Assembly (NCBI GenBank): GCA_003427395.1
Contig: BFEA01000010.1
Coordinates: forward strand, 2,498,299 to 2,530,000
Direction: 5' to 3'
Source of the DNA: Chara braunii
Lineage: Eukaryota; Streptophyta; Charophyceae; Charales; Characeae
DNA length: 31,702 bases
The position numbers and the translations under genes were made by a program. The notes beneath the pieces are model-generated. The model saw only the letters and a list, made by a program, of their open reading frames with translations. It had not been told where the DNA came from and did no database searches. Shown here piece by piece: positions 9,271 to 19,879 of this stretch (within the stretch, counting starts at the first letter, position 1; the number at the start of each line of letters is the position of its first letter).

Positions 9271-10588
9271 TGAGCGACGAGAGGGAAACTCATCAGTTTC
9301 CTTGAAAGGTGCAAGCTTGGAGGCGTGAAAGATAGGGTAGGTGCGAAGGTGACCAGGGATCCGAATTACATACGATGGTCAGTCCGGGTCATTCCCGACA
9401 ACATCTAGAACCTCCCATAGCCCAAAGTACTGTGGCATGAGCTTGCGGGAGATCCCATACTCCTGCCCAGTTCAGAAGCTTTAACTCAAACTTTGTCCCC
9501 TACTTGGAATGTAGATGGGCAACGGTGCTTGTTCTCAGATTCTATCATCGCCGCCTGTGCTCTATGCATCTGTTCTGCAGCTTGCTACATCAGGCGTTCA
9601 TATCGATAGGCGAATTCTAAGGTGCGCGGTGCAGCAGCCGGCTGGTTCTCAGGCACCAGAAAGTCTAGGGGCAGAATAAGCTTAAAGGTCAGCAAAAGAC
9701 TGTTAGGGCTCACCCCTGTTGCGTTGTGCATAATGTTGTTGTACAGACTGGCGACGAGAGCAAGTTTCTCATCCCAGTCCACCTGGTTAGGCTTGATATA
9801 GTGCCTCGGCAGGTGTTGTACAGCGTGGTTCAACTGCTCTGCTTGCCCGTTTGCCTTCGGGTGGTTCTCGGAGGTCATCTACAGCTGTGTTCCCTGTTCT
9901 GCAGCTGCGGTGTTCCACAATTCACTCGTAAATCGCACATCCCGGTCACTAACTATAGACTTTGGCAGCCCAAAATTCGGACTCAGTGGTCTTTGAAGTT
10001 TGAACAACTTAATTACGTATTCGGTCTTGGCTGTCTCGGGCATTGCGACTAACCTGGCATACTTACTAAACCTATCCACAATGACAAAGATGTATCGCAT
10101 ACCGCTCTTGCTGGTGACCAGTGTGTCCATGAAGTCCATGGACAGGCTCTCACGGGGCCCTTTCCGATATCGGAAGGGGCTTGAGAAGCCCAAGAGGGGT
10201 CTGCGTACGTGGCTTGTCCCTCTGACACACCTGACACAGCTTGGTGTCTCTCATCATTGTGGGCCACCAGAACTATTGCAGCAAAGTTGGCTGCATTCTT
10301 CTTATAACCGAAATGTCAGGTGGCGTTATAGCACTCACCTAAAAATAAACTACGCAAAGACTCCCAGTTAGGTACACACAAACGTTTATTCCTAGCCTTT
10401 TCGAGGAACATCAGGCAATTGACCAACACAAACCCGTCAAAAGTCACTTTATCCTTTGCCTTGAGCCTGCGTATAATCTCACCCATAAACGGATCCTTGC
10501 GATAGGCTTCCACCAAAGATCGAGTAACATCGTTCGCAAGCCCGAACTCAGTGATCAGCGCACCAAGGAAGTCTGGCCTATGCGACAA
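9271..10588 (-). pseudogene. Integrase (element 2)
   Basis: Reading left on the minus strand, a linker (LITEFGLANDVTRSL) leads to the zinc-binding module. ECYNAT followed by a stop and HFGYKK stands where the family has a His-containing EC-H-(D/N)-AT-GH motif, so the first His reads Tyr. CQVC follows in another frame. The core from 10,193 has SMDFMD, VDRFSKYA, SDRDVRF and, after a TAG at 9,879, NGQAEQLN. Asp to Glu spacing is 35. The carboxy-terminal part shows FQVGDKV, YFGLWEVLDVVG and YPIFHASKLAPF (GPY/F-like), with a TAG at 9,585 and two TGA codons at former Trp positions. It is non-functional but almost complete. Confidence 0.85.
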
Positions 10589-10659
10589 CGCATCAACAAC
10601 CTTGTTGTACTCTCCTTTGATGTACTGGGTTCAAAGTCATACTGCTCTATGACTTCAAT

Positions 10660-10962
10660 TCAACGTTTCAACGCATCGGAGAGCACGGGTTGGGTTCTCA
10701 TCCACTTTAAGGTCTGATGATCAGTCCTGACGTAGAAGAACCTCCCAAGGAGATAGTGCCTCCAGTGGTTTAGCGCTTTGTAGATCGCATAGAGCTCCTT
10801 CTCATAGGTGGACTTAGCCAACTTCCGAGAGCGCATCCTCTTGGGCATATACTCGACCGGCCTCAACTTTGGCCCCTCCTGTTGCGCAAGCACGACACCA
10901 ATGCCATATTGGCTGGCATCCCTGGTTACTATAAATGGCTTGTCGGGATCATAAAGTTTCAA
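10660..10962 (-). pseudogene. RNase H domain (element 2)
   Basis: This is the RNase H of the pol polyprotein, which removes the RNA template. The visible blocks are KLYDPDKPFIVTRDASQYG (first Asp), GVVLAQQEGPKLRPVEYM, STYEKELYAIYKALNHWRHY (Glu) and FYVRTDHQTLKWM (third Asp). All the acidic active-site residues I can place are present, unlike the equivalent domain of element 1. It is joined to the RT through WEWINRCEAAFKHLK in a different frame (about 11,030-10,963). The stop at 10,660 is followed by a short linker in another frame before the integrase. Confidence 0.85.
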
Positions 10963-11018
10963 GACCTCATGGTGTGTTATGGAGTGCTTCAGATGTTTGA
11001 AAGCAGCCTCACACCTAT

Positions 11019-12113
11019 TTATCCACTCCCACTGGTGTCAAGACGGGTAAGGTCCATCAAAGGTGTGACCACTATGCTATAGTTTTTTATAAAATTGCAG
11101 TAGTAGCCTGTCATCCCTAAGAAGGACCTCATCTCAGTCACAGACTGAGGACGAGGCCAGTCACGAATGCTGGCCACCTTCGTGTGATCGAGTGTCAATC
11201 CCTTTACGGAAATCTCATGACCGAGGTACAAGACCCGGGTGCGGCCAAACTCGCATTTCTCCCAGTTAATCTTGAACTGGTGCTGCCAAAGGAGACTAAG
11301 GACTTTGTATAAATGGGCTACATACCCCTCGACAGTCCTATTAAAGATAAGTATGTCATCGAGGTACACGATGACAAACTTGTCCAAGTAGTCATGAAAA
11401 ATTTGGTTCATAGCGTGCTGAAAGGTGCCAGGAGCATTGCAAAGACCTAAAGGTATCACCACAAACTCGTACAAAGTGTACGTGGTCTGAAAAGCGGTTT
11501 TATGTTGATCCTCGGGCCGGATTGCAATCTGATGGTACCCGAACTTCAGATTTATATTACCGAAGTACCGACACCCGTGCACTCGGTCCAACAAGTCATC
11601 GATGTGCGGTAGGGGCTCTGCGTTCTTTATAGTGATGGCATTAAGGCCCCTATAGTTAATGCACATCCTCAATGTTCCCCCCTTCTTCGGTACGAATAGG
11701 ACAGGAGATCCATAAGGGAAGACACTAGGCCGGATCCAACCCTTCTCTATGAGTTCCTTGAGATGTCGGTGATGCTCATCGAGCTCCGTTGGAGACATCC
11801 GATAGATCCTACCCTTCGGAATGCTAGACCTTGGGATAATCCCTATCGCCTGGACGACGTCCCTCTCGACAACCCCTTTTGGCTCTTCAAATAGATCAGG
11901 GTACTTAGCGACCACTCCCTCTATCTCTGGAGGCATTTTCACTGGCTCGCCCTCCGCAGAGACATAAAGTAAGTACATACCCTCCTCCGGATTTTGCTTA
12001 TAATAATTATAAAATGCGGCCGCACACATGCATCCGTATGACTCAATCAGACTACTAGCTTTATACTTACGTAATCTGGCGGTCCCCCCTCCGGGCAAAG
12101 TGTGCTTGACCAC
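11019..12113 (-). pseudogene. Reverse transcriptase (element 2)
   Basis: This is the longest undamaged frame in the element (364 codons). RT blocks appear in order: YPDLFEEP entry, the LIEKGWIRPSVFPYGSPVLF and VPKKGGTLRMCINYRGLN block, palm motif A as FGNINLKFGYHQI, the FVVIPLGLCNAPGTFQ block, the catalytic FVIVYLDDILIF, and the thumb ending in RSFLGMTGYYCNFIKNYS. The YLDD pair is intact, but motif A normally has an Asp (xIDLxxGYHQ) where this copy has Asn, so the metal-binding triad is incomplete. The frame breaks at 11,019, just before the RNase H tether. The protease lies immediately upstream. Confidence 0.9.
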
Positions 12114-12267
12114 TTTTCGGTCTCAGTCAAACTGGGGCTGTGCAACCGAAAGATAGTACATACCCAGCAAGATATCCGTTGGGAGATCATCGCTAACTAC
12201 GAACGAGACTCGATGTCTCAATTCCCCTACCTCGTACGGGAACCGACACTTAATGTCTTTGAGGTAG

Positions 12268-12657
12268 TTAGTGACTACCATGCGTTATTTGTTGGCATAG
12301 GTCGACTCCATAGGTCGACTCCACAGGTTGACTCAGGCGCTGCACTTGTCCCTGCAAGCCCAACCTTTCAACGCACGTGCGACTGATAAAGTTCCTCGTC
12401 GAGTAAGTATCGTAGTAGGCCCCGGCCTTGCGGCCGCCTATATCTACCTCGCCAATGAACAACTCACCCTTAGGAGCTTTTGCCATGGCCGTCCAAGAAG
12501 CTAGTGGGTCCGATCTAGACCACTCTTCCTCTAGCTCCTCTGAGGACTCGAACACATTCAATGAACAGAGGATCGATTGGTCAGAATGTGTTTGCGGGAC
12601 GACAACGGAGTCAATAGCTTGGGCCATCTCTCGAGATGGTGAGGGTGTGTCCACCAC
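12268..12657 (-). pseudogene. Aspartic protease region (element 2)
   Basis: The stretch GELFIGEVDIGGRKAGAYYD leads into the expected active-site loop, which reads DTYSTRNFIS. Family members have D-S/T-G-A/S followed by T/S-x-N-F-I, so the invariant Gly has been replaced by Tyr. An acidic serine-rich linker (SSEELEEEWSRSD) precedes it. The downstream frame is lost at 12,268, before the RT. The position between the zinc knuckle and RT supports the assignment. Activity is very unlikely. Confidence 0.65.
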
Positions 12658-12686
12658 CTCAACCCTAGCTGGAACAACTACAATTC

Positions 12687-14682
12687 CTACTGGCCCGACG
12701 TGTTTTCCGAAGCAGTGGCAGAAGTGCAGGCTACATTCCTACCCTGGGAAACGGAGGAGACCGGCACCTGCTCCATCGTAGGTGGGATCTTTTTCGTCAT
12801 CTTCTTGTTCCGGCGCTTGAATTGATTATAGTCGTATTGGCTACAACGAATACAAGTTAACCGGGAGCAACGGTCTCTCCACACGTCCTAAGTAAGACCC
12901 GCCTTCTCCCATGGAGGAGCGTTGGGGTCTACGTGACTCCTAGACCGGGAACCTCCGCAGCGTCTACCAGTCGCCTTGCCTTTCTGAACTGAGGCAGCGA
13001 CTGCTCCACCCCCTGAAGCTTTTGCACTGCTCGACTCTGGCCCGACTCCCTCCTGGAAGTCGTCGTCTAACTCTATGGTAGAACCATCGTTATCGACGAA
13101 CATAATGCGCCCCTTAGCCTTCCAGTTAGGAGGCAGTGCCTTCTTCCTACCGGTTGTTGTGGGTTGGTACCCATGCCCGATCTTTGCCTCTAGATCTAGG
13201 GCCTTCTTCCTAAACGAGGGAAAGTTGTGGACTGTGATCATGGCCACACCTGCCAACTGATTCTTGAGCTCTATGAGAAGACATCTCAGGTAAGTGATAA
13301 GTAACACCAAGGGGTCATAACGCACTCCAGGTACACGGATCAGACGCTCAGCTGCACTTGTGGCATCTCTTACTAACCTGAACTTTCTTGAGATCAGGGT
13401 CAGAGTCGCATCAGTGGCTTTTTGAGCCCTCCTGCGGATTATGCCACCTTTCCTCCACCAGCTTGAGGAAATCATCCAATTTCTGGGTGACTGCCCAAGC
13501 GTGGAAGTCATGACCGTATCCCTGTAGTTGTACGTACCCACTTAGCCACCTTGCTGCACTCCCCTCTATGGAGGAGGCAGCCACAAACACTTCCTCGTGA
13601 GGCAAGGTCAACTTACACTTCACATAGACTGGCACTGACCTCAACCATGAGTCGAGGTCCTCACCCCTCTTATCTCCTTAGAAGGGTTTAGGTGATGCAA
13701 TGGTAGTCTTGGAAACCCAGTATCCTTGTCTCAGTGCCTGTACTACTCCAGGCTGTGGACCCTGGGGTGTCGGCTGCTGCACTAGCTGCTCTTGGGGTTG
13801 TGTACCCTGCGGCTGTGCTGGCTGCGAGACGGCAGGCTGCTCTGTTACGGCAGGCTGCTCTGTTACGGCAGTCTGCAACGAAGGTTGGGAGAACACTGTC
13901 TGAACAGGAACCTGCACGCTAGGACCTACTGGTAACCCCCCCGTCAAAGGCATACCACGTAGGGAAGCGGCCTGCACGGAAGCTAGAGAGACTGCAAATG
14001 GGGCTACTACAGTTACCGGTGGGACAAAAGAAGGTTGTACCACGGGCCAGGCACCGAGCTTTGATGGTAATGGTACGACCTAAACTCGCCCGACCAGCAC
14101 AGCCAGGCTCCGCTGAACGTCCTGCAAGAGTGACATGTTGTAGTCTTGCATCTCCACTACATCTAACAGGGTTGTCCTCACGGTCCTCACATTGTCATCC
14201 ATATTAGTTAAGTCCATCTCCTCTAACTCTCTCATATTTACTCGTCTTCGCTGCATCCTTAACGTTTGCCTGATCATCCTTTCTTTCTCTGCCTGTACCT
14301 CATCTAACGCCTTCCGTAGTTGTGCCTCATGAGCACTTGCTCTTTGTATGGCGACCTCCTCGGGAGTTAACACTAATTGCTAGCTTGTCATAACGCCAAC
14401 GGACTGACTCAGGGTATGTGCGACCGTCGCCCCAACAGTTCCTGAACTACTGGCCTGGGAACTTTATTGCGCAGCGGTTGCCATGGCTGTTGAAGTAGCT
14501 GCCTTGCTTGCAAAGGCTCTGCTTGCCTCTACGTCCCTAGCCCTCTGCGGTTGCTGCTGCTTCTCCCTAAGCTGGCGGAACAAAAATCGATCACCTTCTG
14601 GTCCTAACACTAAGTGGACCAATGGGCGTCTTGACGAACGCAGGATCCTATCTTTCGGGTCACGGTTTTCCTTGTTGCTCAT
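12687..14682 (-). pseudogene. gag polyprotein (element 2)
   Basis: The start ATG at 14,682 opens MSNKENRDPKDRILRSSRRP. A basic helical segment follows (EEVAIQRASAHEAQLRKAL, a likely coiled coil), then a Pro/Gln/Val-rich region with a duplicated TEQPAV. The capsid has DLDSWLRSVPVYVKCKL, EGSAARWLSGYVQL and LDDFLKLVEERWHNPQ, then after a frameshift near 13,430 VRYDPLVLLITYLRCLLIEL and SFRKKALDLEAKIG. In-frame stops are at 14,464 (TAA), about 14,387 (TAG), 14,080 (TAG), 13,678 (TAA) and 12,888 (TAG). The zinc knuckle near 12,854-12,813 reads CIRCSQYDYNQFKR, so the His is Tyr and the last Cys is Arg. Confidence 0.83.
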
Positions 14683-15941
14683 AAGCTACAGAACTGTGCA
14701 GTATCTGCACTAGGACACTCTCGTTTGTCTACCGCAGTGTAATGCTCTGGCCGATTTAAAATAAAAATAACAAATCAATGGCAATATCAGAGTATACACA
14801 ATTGGGTCCAACAGGTAAGTCCAGATTCCTACAAACGAAACTACCTTACTTGACTAGTCCGCAAACTGAAATCAAATGAGTAGAAACATGAAGTTCTACA
14901 AATGTTGTTTGTCAGATGTTAATGGTTGTACATCTAACTAATCAAAATAAAAATAGAATTGTTTGGATGGCTGTTGGCAGAGTGGAATTGTTCACGAACT
15001 TATCACCTGAAATCTACCCCTCCCCCAGTTTTTCTTGATTGTTGCTTGACGTCAGCGTCCCTGAGCAATCCAGATAGCGTGCGTGTCTAAAGGTGTGCAC
15101 ACAGCCCACCCCTGTGCCTTGAGTCAATGCTGAGCTGGCCAGCCCTGCACCATGTTTACCCTCGCGTGCAGCGAGCCTTACAACAACCGATTGGATGATC
15201 AAGAGGCAATTTAAGGACGACCGCCGAAGTCCTCAGGAATTATTTAACGTCGCAAACAGGATGACGATCACAACCAATGGAAGGTACCCCGCCGATATTT
15301 ATTCATAGACGTTCGGTGCTCGTCTCCCTTGTAGGGTTCGTCTGCCCCTCATAACCCATCTACAACGCAATAGACAGACAAAGGACAAAGCAACAAAGCA
15401 TGCGGGCTCTACTCCCGGGGGGTTGGCATGGTGACCGTGACCAAGTGCTTCCTCCAAGGCCCTTCAGATAGCTCCGCCCTCTCCTTCCAAATGCTCCATG
15501 TGAACAATGCCGACTCTCAAGGTTGAGTGCACTCGACTCCTTACATGAGAGGACTCGCAAGACAGAACGCATCCTCACGGTAAAAAGTGTCGAAGCAGGT
15601 AAATAAGGTTAAGAGCAACATACCTCAAAATAGCTGCCCCCAACCACATATATTCTACCAGATGACCTGACGTCGATTGTGATCACCAATCATTGCTTCG
15701 GCACAACCAGCATTACACCGCCGTTCCGCCTCAACATCAATCGCAAATCAGATAGTTTTCATCACATTGCAAAACACCCAATATCACCTCAAAGCCTTCC
15801 TGGCGATACCCCTCTCCGCCTGGGTCGCCTGCTTGCCTTTGCCCTCCTCACTACACACTTCCCACAACCACTCACGCAGCTGACCGCGTGCATGCACCAC
15901 ATAGGCAGAAGACAAGAGCCGAATTACCTCAACATACCACA
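14683..15941 (-). other. Long untranslated leader of element 2
   Basis: About 1.25 kb lies between the primer-binding site and the gag ATG. Short open frames on both strands show no recognised domain. The half next to gag is AT-richer (14,750-15,000), the rest mixed. Nothing else is seen in it. Confidence 0.6.
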
Positions 15942-15953
15942 GCTCCGATACCA
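15942..15953 (-). promoter_or_regulatory. Primer-binding site of element 2 (initiator tRNA-Met type)
   Basis: The minus strand reads TGGTATCGGAGC, three bases after the CA end of the 5' LTR. The common plant Ty3/gypsy site for initiator methionine tRNA is TGGTATCAGAGC, so one A reads G. Its place next to the LTR end fixes the LTR boundary and the element's orientation. Confidence 0.8.
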
Positions 15954-15956
15954 AAA

Positions 15957-16635
15957 TGCAAGGAAAATGAGCGATAACGAATTCAAGAAATCAAGCAGCA
16001 TCGTACACATGAAACCAGATAGTCGTGACCTCAAACCAAAAGCAGAATTGCAACTCGAGTTCCACCAAATAAGAGCACAACAAAAGCTCACAAGTGACAG
16101 TGTTGGAATAATCTCATCATCATCAACAATGAACCGTTGATTCCCTATCTCGCGCTCAGTGCCCAGACTACGAATAGAAGATCCTATCTAGTTTATCTAC
16201 GATGCCGCTGGTGACATCAACAGCTCCCCGAAGTACGAGCAGATCTCAGCCAATGTCGTTCACCTCAAGCACCTGGTATGTCTCACGCATCACTCGCAAC
16301 CCCGATCCCCCACACAGATGCCACATGCACCCAAGGACCACCATGCGCCCCATCCAGCATCTCACAGGCCAGCTCGGCTTTGGCTGCCTGTGTGTGCCCT
16401 GCTCGCCTGTGAGCGCGTGGGTGCTTGCCTGCCGATAGCGCAGCAGCGCTTGCGCAGCAAGTAGCAAGTGCTCGAATGTCGCATGTGGAGGCAGACACTT
16501 TCTTTTATCAAAGTGACCTGCCTGCTATGAGCTGCCTGGCTGCGCTGGGCCCCTGCCCAGAAGCTTTCGGTAGACCACAAGTGGCTGAGACCCTGACCCA
16601 GGGAATTACATGCAGGGTCTGGGGTGGTTACCCGT
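15957..16635 (-). repeat. 5' LTR of element 2, interrupted
   Basis: It matches 8,045-8,724 at about 90 percent by eye from its TG end to GGTTACCCGT. At that point the sequence switches to the TG end of the family B LTR. The remaining roughly 255 bases, expected to begin GTCTAACTACC, are not found in the window. Confidence 0.87.
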
Positions 16636-18193
16636 TGTCGACCGGTGGGAGTGATCTGCCGGCCAGCGGATCTATACCTTTGTCCACCCCACGTCTGTCA
16701 CCCGTGGGAGGGCTAGTTCCGGGCTCCAGGGACCTGCAGTGCAACCTAGTCAGTACCAAAGCACAGGCGCCCACGTACCGAATGACGTAGTCCACTTTAG
16801 ATGTCAAATAGAAACCCCAAAACACCTAGCCTATAACGTTCAGTTTAACGACATAAGAGTATGTCTCTGCACGCGCTGAAACAACAGTGTTTGGGCCTAA
16901 TCTTGTGTTGTGGCAAACCTAATGCAACATCTACGTCGGACCGTCGGCTTATTCCAAGTCATATGTAGCTAACGCCTTCGAGTCCAAGCCACTCCGCTAG
17001 AACTCTCCGAGTCTCGAACTCATTCTGGCTGATGATTTGGCAATCCACCTGTGCAAAAAGGCTTAGACCAAATCAACCTTCTCCGTTGAAATAGGACCAG
17101 AAAGTTACAGTGGGCCGAGATGTGCTCGGCTTGGTTTCACCGTTGCTGCAGTCTTCTGTATCCAAGGCCCGCTGCTGCAGCAGTCCTTGAGATATGCCAC
17201 TGCTGCAGCTTTCTATATCCGGGATCCGCTGCTCAGCGGTATTCAATCTCTGGGGTATTTCCTACGCCATACTGAGTATAGCCTTGGCCGTCCTTCCTGA
17301 ACAAGAGCCCATGTTTCTGACCATGAGTCTGTGAATGTACTGATTTTCAGTCTGACTGTGTGCTTGCTGAAGTAGAAGTCCGTCTGTAGTTGAACGTGTC
17401 TGCCTCACAGTTTCACTGAGTATGTTGTTGTTTGCTGAGTTCTCAGTTGTAGCCTGCCTTCGTTGTGCTCGTTCCACGCCCGTGTCTGAGTCACAACTCC
17501 GCTTCTTTTTGAGACTGCAGGTTCTGTTGCCGGTCAGCGTCTAGTTTCCGCTGGGTCTGTGTCAGGTACTTCGTTGAGTCCGCTGACTCGGAACGTTCCC
17601 ATTGGATTCGTGACCTTGATATTGAGTCCAGTTTTTCAGATCTTGCAAACGGACAGCCAAGTCTAACAAGTGTTGCCAATTCAACTCTGAGTCTGCTGTC
17701 AAACTCAAGTCTGAGTCCGCTGGTCGCACCAAATCCAATCGTGAGTCTCCTGTCTGTTGCTGATTTAACCTCGGTTTCGCTGTGAGTTGTGAACTTGGTC
17801 CTCGAGCTTGAGTCTGAGATCTGAGTCTGCATGAAGTATGTGCCTGATACTTCGGTTTCCTGCCGCTATCTGTCGTGCCCACAGACTTTACTGGTTTTGA
17901 GCTTGTCATGCCGCTGTCTGTTGTGACAACAGACTTTACTGGTTTGAGCTTGTCATGCCGCTGTCTGTTGTGACAACAGACTTTACTGGTTTTGAGCTTG
18001 CTGCATCAGCCTGCTGACCAAGGTAGACTAGCTAACAACTTGGCAGCACAGACTCGAGAACTGTTGGTCTGGTCCGTAACTTTCAGATTTGTGACACCGC
18101 AATTAGTTCATCTTACTGAACCGCTGACCAGACTTTGGCTGACATTTCAAGTTGCTAGGGCTGTTCCCTTCTGTGTGCACTCTCACCAGACCA
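16636..18193 (-). repeat. Family B LTR with expanded U3 (left copy)
   Basis: The left end, TGTCGACC, is sharp because the disrupted sequence is known from the other LTR of element 2. The first 625 bases match 25,202-25,830 at about 95 percent by eye. Beyond GGGGTATTT the two copies differ: this one continues through a GAGTCTG-rich region and three 47-48-bp tandem units. The right end is set at a CA directly followed by TTTTCCCC (a minus-strand polypurine tract), which is an inference. If correct, the LTR is about 1.56 kb. Confidence 0.6.
17861..18000. repeat. Three 47-48-bp tandem repeats with an internal palindrome
   Basis: Units start at 17,861, 17,909 and 17,956. Each begins TGCCGCT and ends TTGAGCTTG. 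Units two and three contain the perfect palindrome GTCTGTTGTGACAACAGAC (9-bp arms around a central G) and the first has a degraded version. Tandem units of this size in the U3 part of an LTR often serve as enhancer-like elements. That role is inferred. Confidence 0.85.
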
Positions 18194-18204
18194 TTTTCCC
18201 CTGG
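18194..18204 (-). promoter_or_regulatory. Candidate polypurine tract for the left family B LTR
   Basis: The minus strand reads CCAGGGGAAAA directly before TGGTCTGGTGAG, the proposed LTR start. Composition and adjacency fit. The boundary has no second copy to confirm it. Confidence 0.45.
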
Positions 18205-18828
18205 ACCTAAGGTTCAGTCGTTTGGGTAGGAGACCCCAAATAAATAAATAGTTTCATTAGATTTTATGGATAAATTCTTGAAAAGGAACGGAAGAGTGTC
18301 TCCCGCTCCGACCTAGAGTCCCACCTTCAATGACGTGTGTCATCAACCCCAATCACGAGGTCATCTCAGAGGGCTTTTGATCAGTAAAGCCGACTGCCCT
18401 CACCCAGGGGCATTTTTGGAATTCGCAAGAAAATCAGTGGCAAACGGGGAATTCGCTTATCTTAACAGGTGAATATTCATGAAATTTATTTCAGAACCTG
18501 TGGCAAGGTAGCTCCTCCTCCCCCGTCTCACCACGTGTCTAGCCAGTGAAGAATGCCCGTTTCTCCTTCGTCCCTCTCTTTTTTTTTTCACTTCTTTGTT
18601 TCCTTGTCCATTCAAGTTGTGCTCGTTTGCGTCAGTGTGTCCACGTGCCGCCACCCTTTTAGATCAAATCTGGTCGGCCACGTGAGCCACATCCATTCAC
18701 TCCTTTGTCTCCTCTCGGCGGCCTCCCTCTTAGGCTCTCTCTCATCGCTTGTCTTTCCCCTACTATGTTGGATGAATCTGGCGCGCAACTCAGCCCAGGT
18801 TCATTCACTCCTCACTTTTGCAAATGCA

Positions 18829-18831
<3 letters not shown>

Positions 18832-18866
<35 letters not shown>
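18832..18866. repeat. CT microsatellite
   Basis: An uninterrupted CT dinucleotide run of about 35 bases. Confidence 0.95.
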
Positions 18867-18870
<4 letters not shown>

Positions 18871-19117
18871 CACTGGGTCGAGTACGGGCGCATCCAATGG
18901 GGAAAACAACGAATTAGAGAACCGTGAAATTCCGTAGTGCAACTGAAAGTGGTATTTTCGGAATTTGACCATTGCTTAGTGGCAATTTTGGAAATCGCGC
19001 AGTTCACTGACACATTTCGTCTCCATTGCCGTTCTTCGCATTCTCATGGCTCACCCTGACCTTAGTCTTGCATGGGCAGCTTCTCTCCGTCTCGTTCTTT
19101 CTCTCTCTCCCTTCTCT

Positions 19118-19118
<1 letters not shown>

Positions 19119-19157
<39 letters not shown>
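19119..19157. repeat. Compound CT/CA microsatellite
   Basis: About eleven CT units pass directly into about nine AC units. Confidence 0.95.
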
Positions 19158-19879
19158 GAATATGAGGCAGGACGAATAGGACTCACGTGTAGTGCCTTGA
19201 TCGTTTCTTTCTTTTTCCCCACTTTTACGACTGTATGCGGGGTGTCTCACTAGAAAAGTCGTGGGAATGAGTCTTCAGTTAACCGTTTCCTTTGTGCTCG
19301 GTGTACTAAGAGTCTTGCTAGATCAGCACTAAGAATCTTCCTAGATCAGCAAAATCAATGAGGGAACGGAAATGTATCTTCAGCGGGATCACGGGAGGAT
19401 ACATTGGCATAATCTGCGACCTTGCCCCTTTTTCTCACCAGGTGAAGTTGGCATGAATCTTTAGCTAAAACGTGATAAGATGCATTGCCATTTTCTTTAT
19501 TTGCTCACCTTTATAACCCGTGCCCACCAGAAGAGAAAAGCATGAATGTATCTTCCACTAGAGTTGGGAAAGATACTTCACCATACTCTAGTTGACATGA
19601 ACCTTTAGCAAAACAGGGGAAGCCTTCGTCCACGGCAACGAGTTTCGCCCTCTCTGTCTGCACCTCTACTTCTCTCTCTCACACACTCCCACACACACGT
19701 ACAACTCCAGTATGGTTCCCGCGGAGCTCTACCCAGTACTGTAGCAGATGAATCTGACCACTTTCGCGGTCAGGACCATTTAAGACTGCATGCAAGCTAA
19801 GTTGGCTCGCACACGCAGGCAATCGCGGCGGGAAAACTAGCAATGCCCCACCTTTCTAGCATTGGAATCTCCATTTCCA

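Larger units (their letters stand above)
8045..16635 (-). mobile_element. Element 2: decayed chromovirus (Ty3/gypsy with chromodomain)
   Basis: Both LTRs begin with the same TG-terminated sequence on the plus strand (8,045 and 15,957). Inside them are, in minus-strand order, a primer-binding site, a long leader, gag, protease, RT, RNase H, integrase, chromodomain and polypurine tract. The right LTR is interrupted at 16,635 by a family B LTR. The two LTRs differ at roughly one position in ten over the shared 680 bases by eye, which means an old insertion. Every coding segment carries stops or frameshifts. Confidence 0.9.
18205..19879. other. Family B interior without recognised coding sequence
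   Basis: No open frame here shows a domain. It holds two microsatellites, a direct repeat of about 23 bases at 19,308-19,330 and 19,331-19,353 (AAGAGTCTTGCTAGATCAGC and a close variant), and several degenerate copies of a motif around GAATGTATCTTC...GATACATTG...CAT between 19,370 and 19,620. No polymerase remnant is visible, although pol would be expected in this half of an autonomous element. Confidence 0.5.

Noticed and set aside
14761-14800. CAATATCAGAGTATAC as an initiator tRNA primer-binding site
   Set aside because: It is on the wrong strand for element 2 and not next to an LTR end. The site at 15,942-15,953 fits both conditions.
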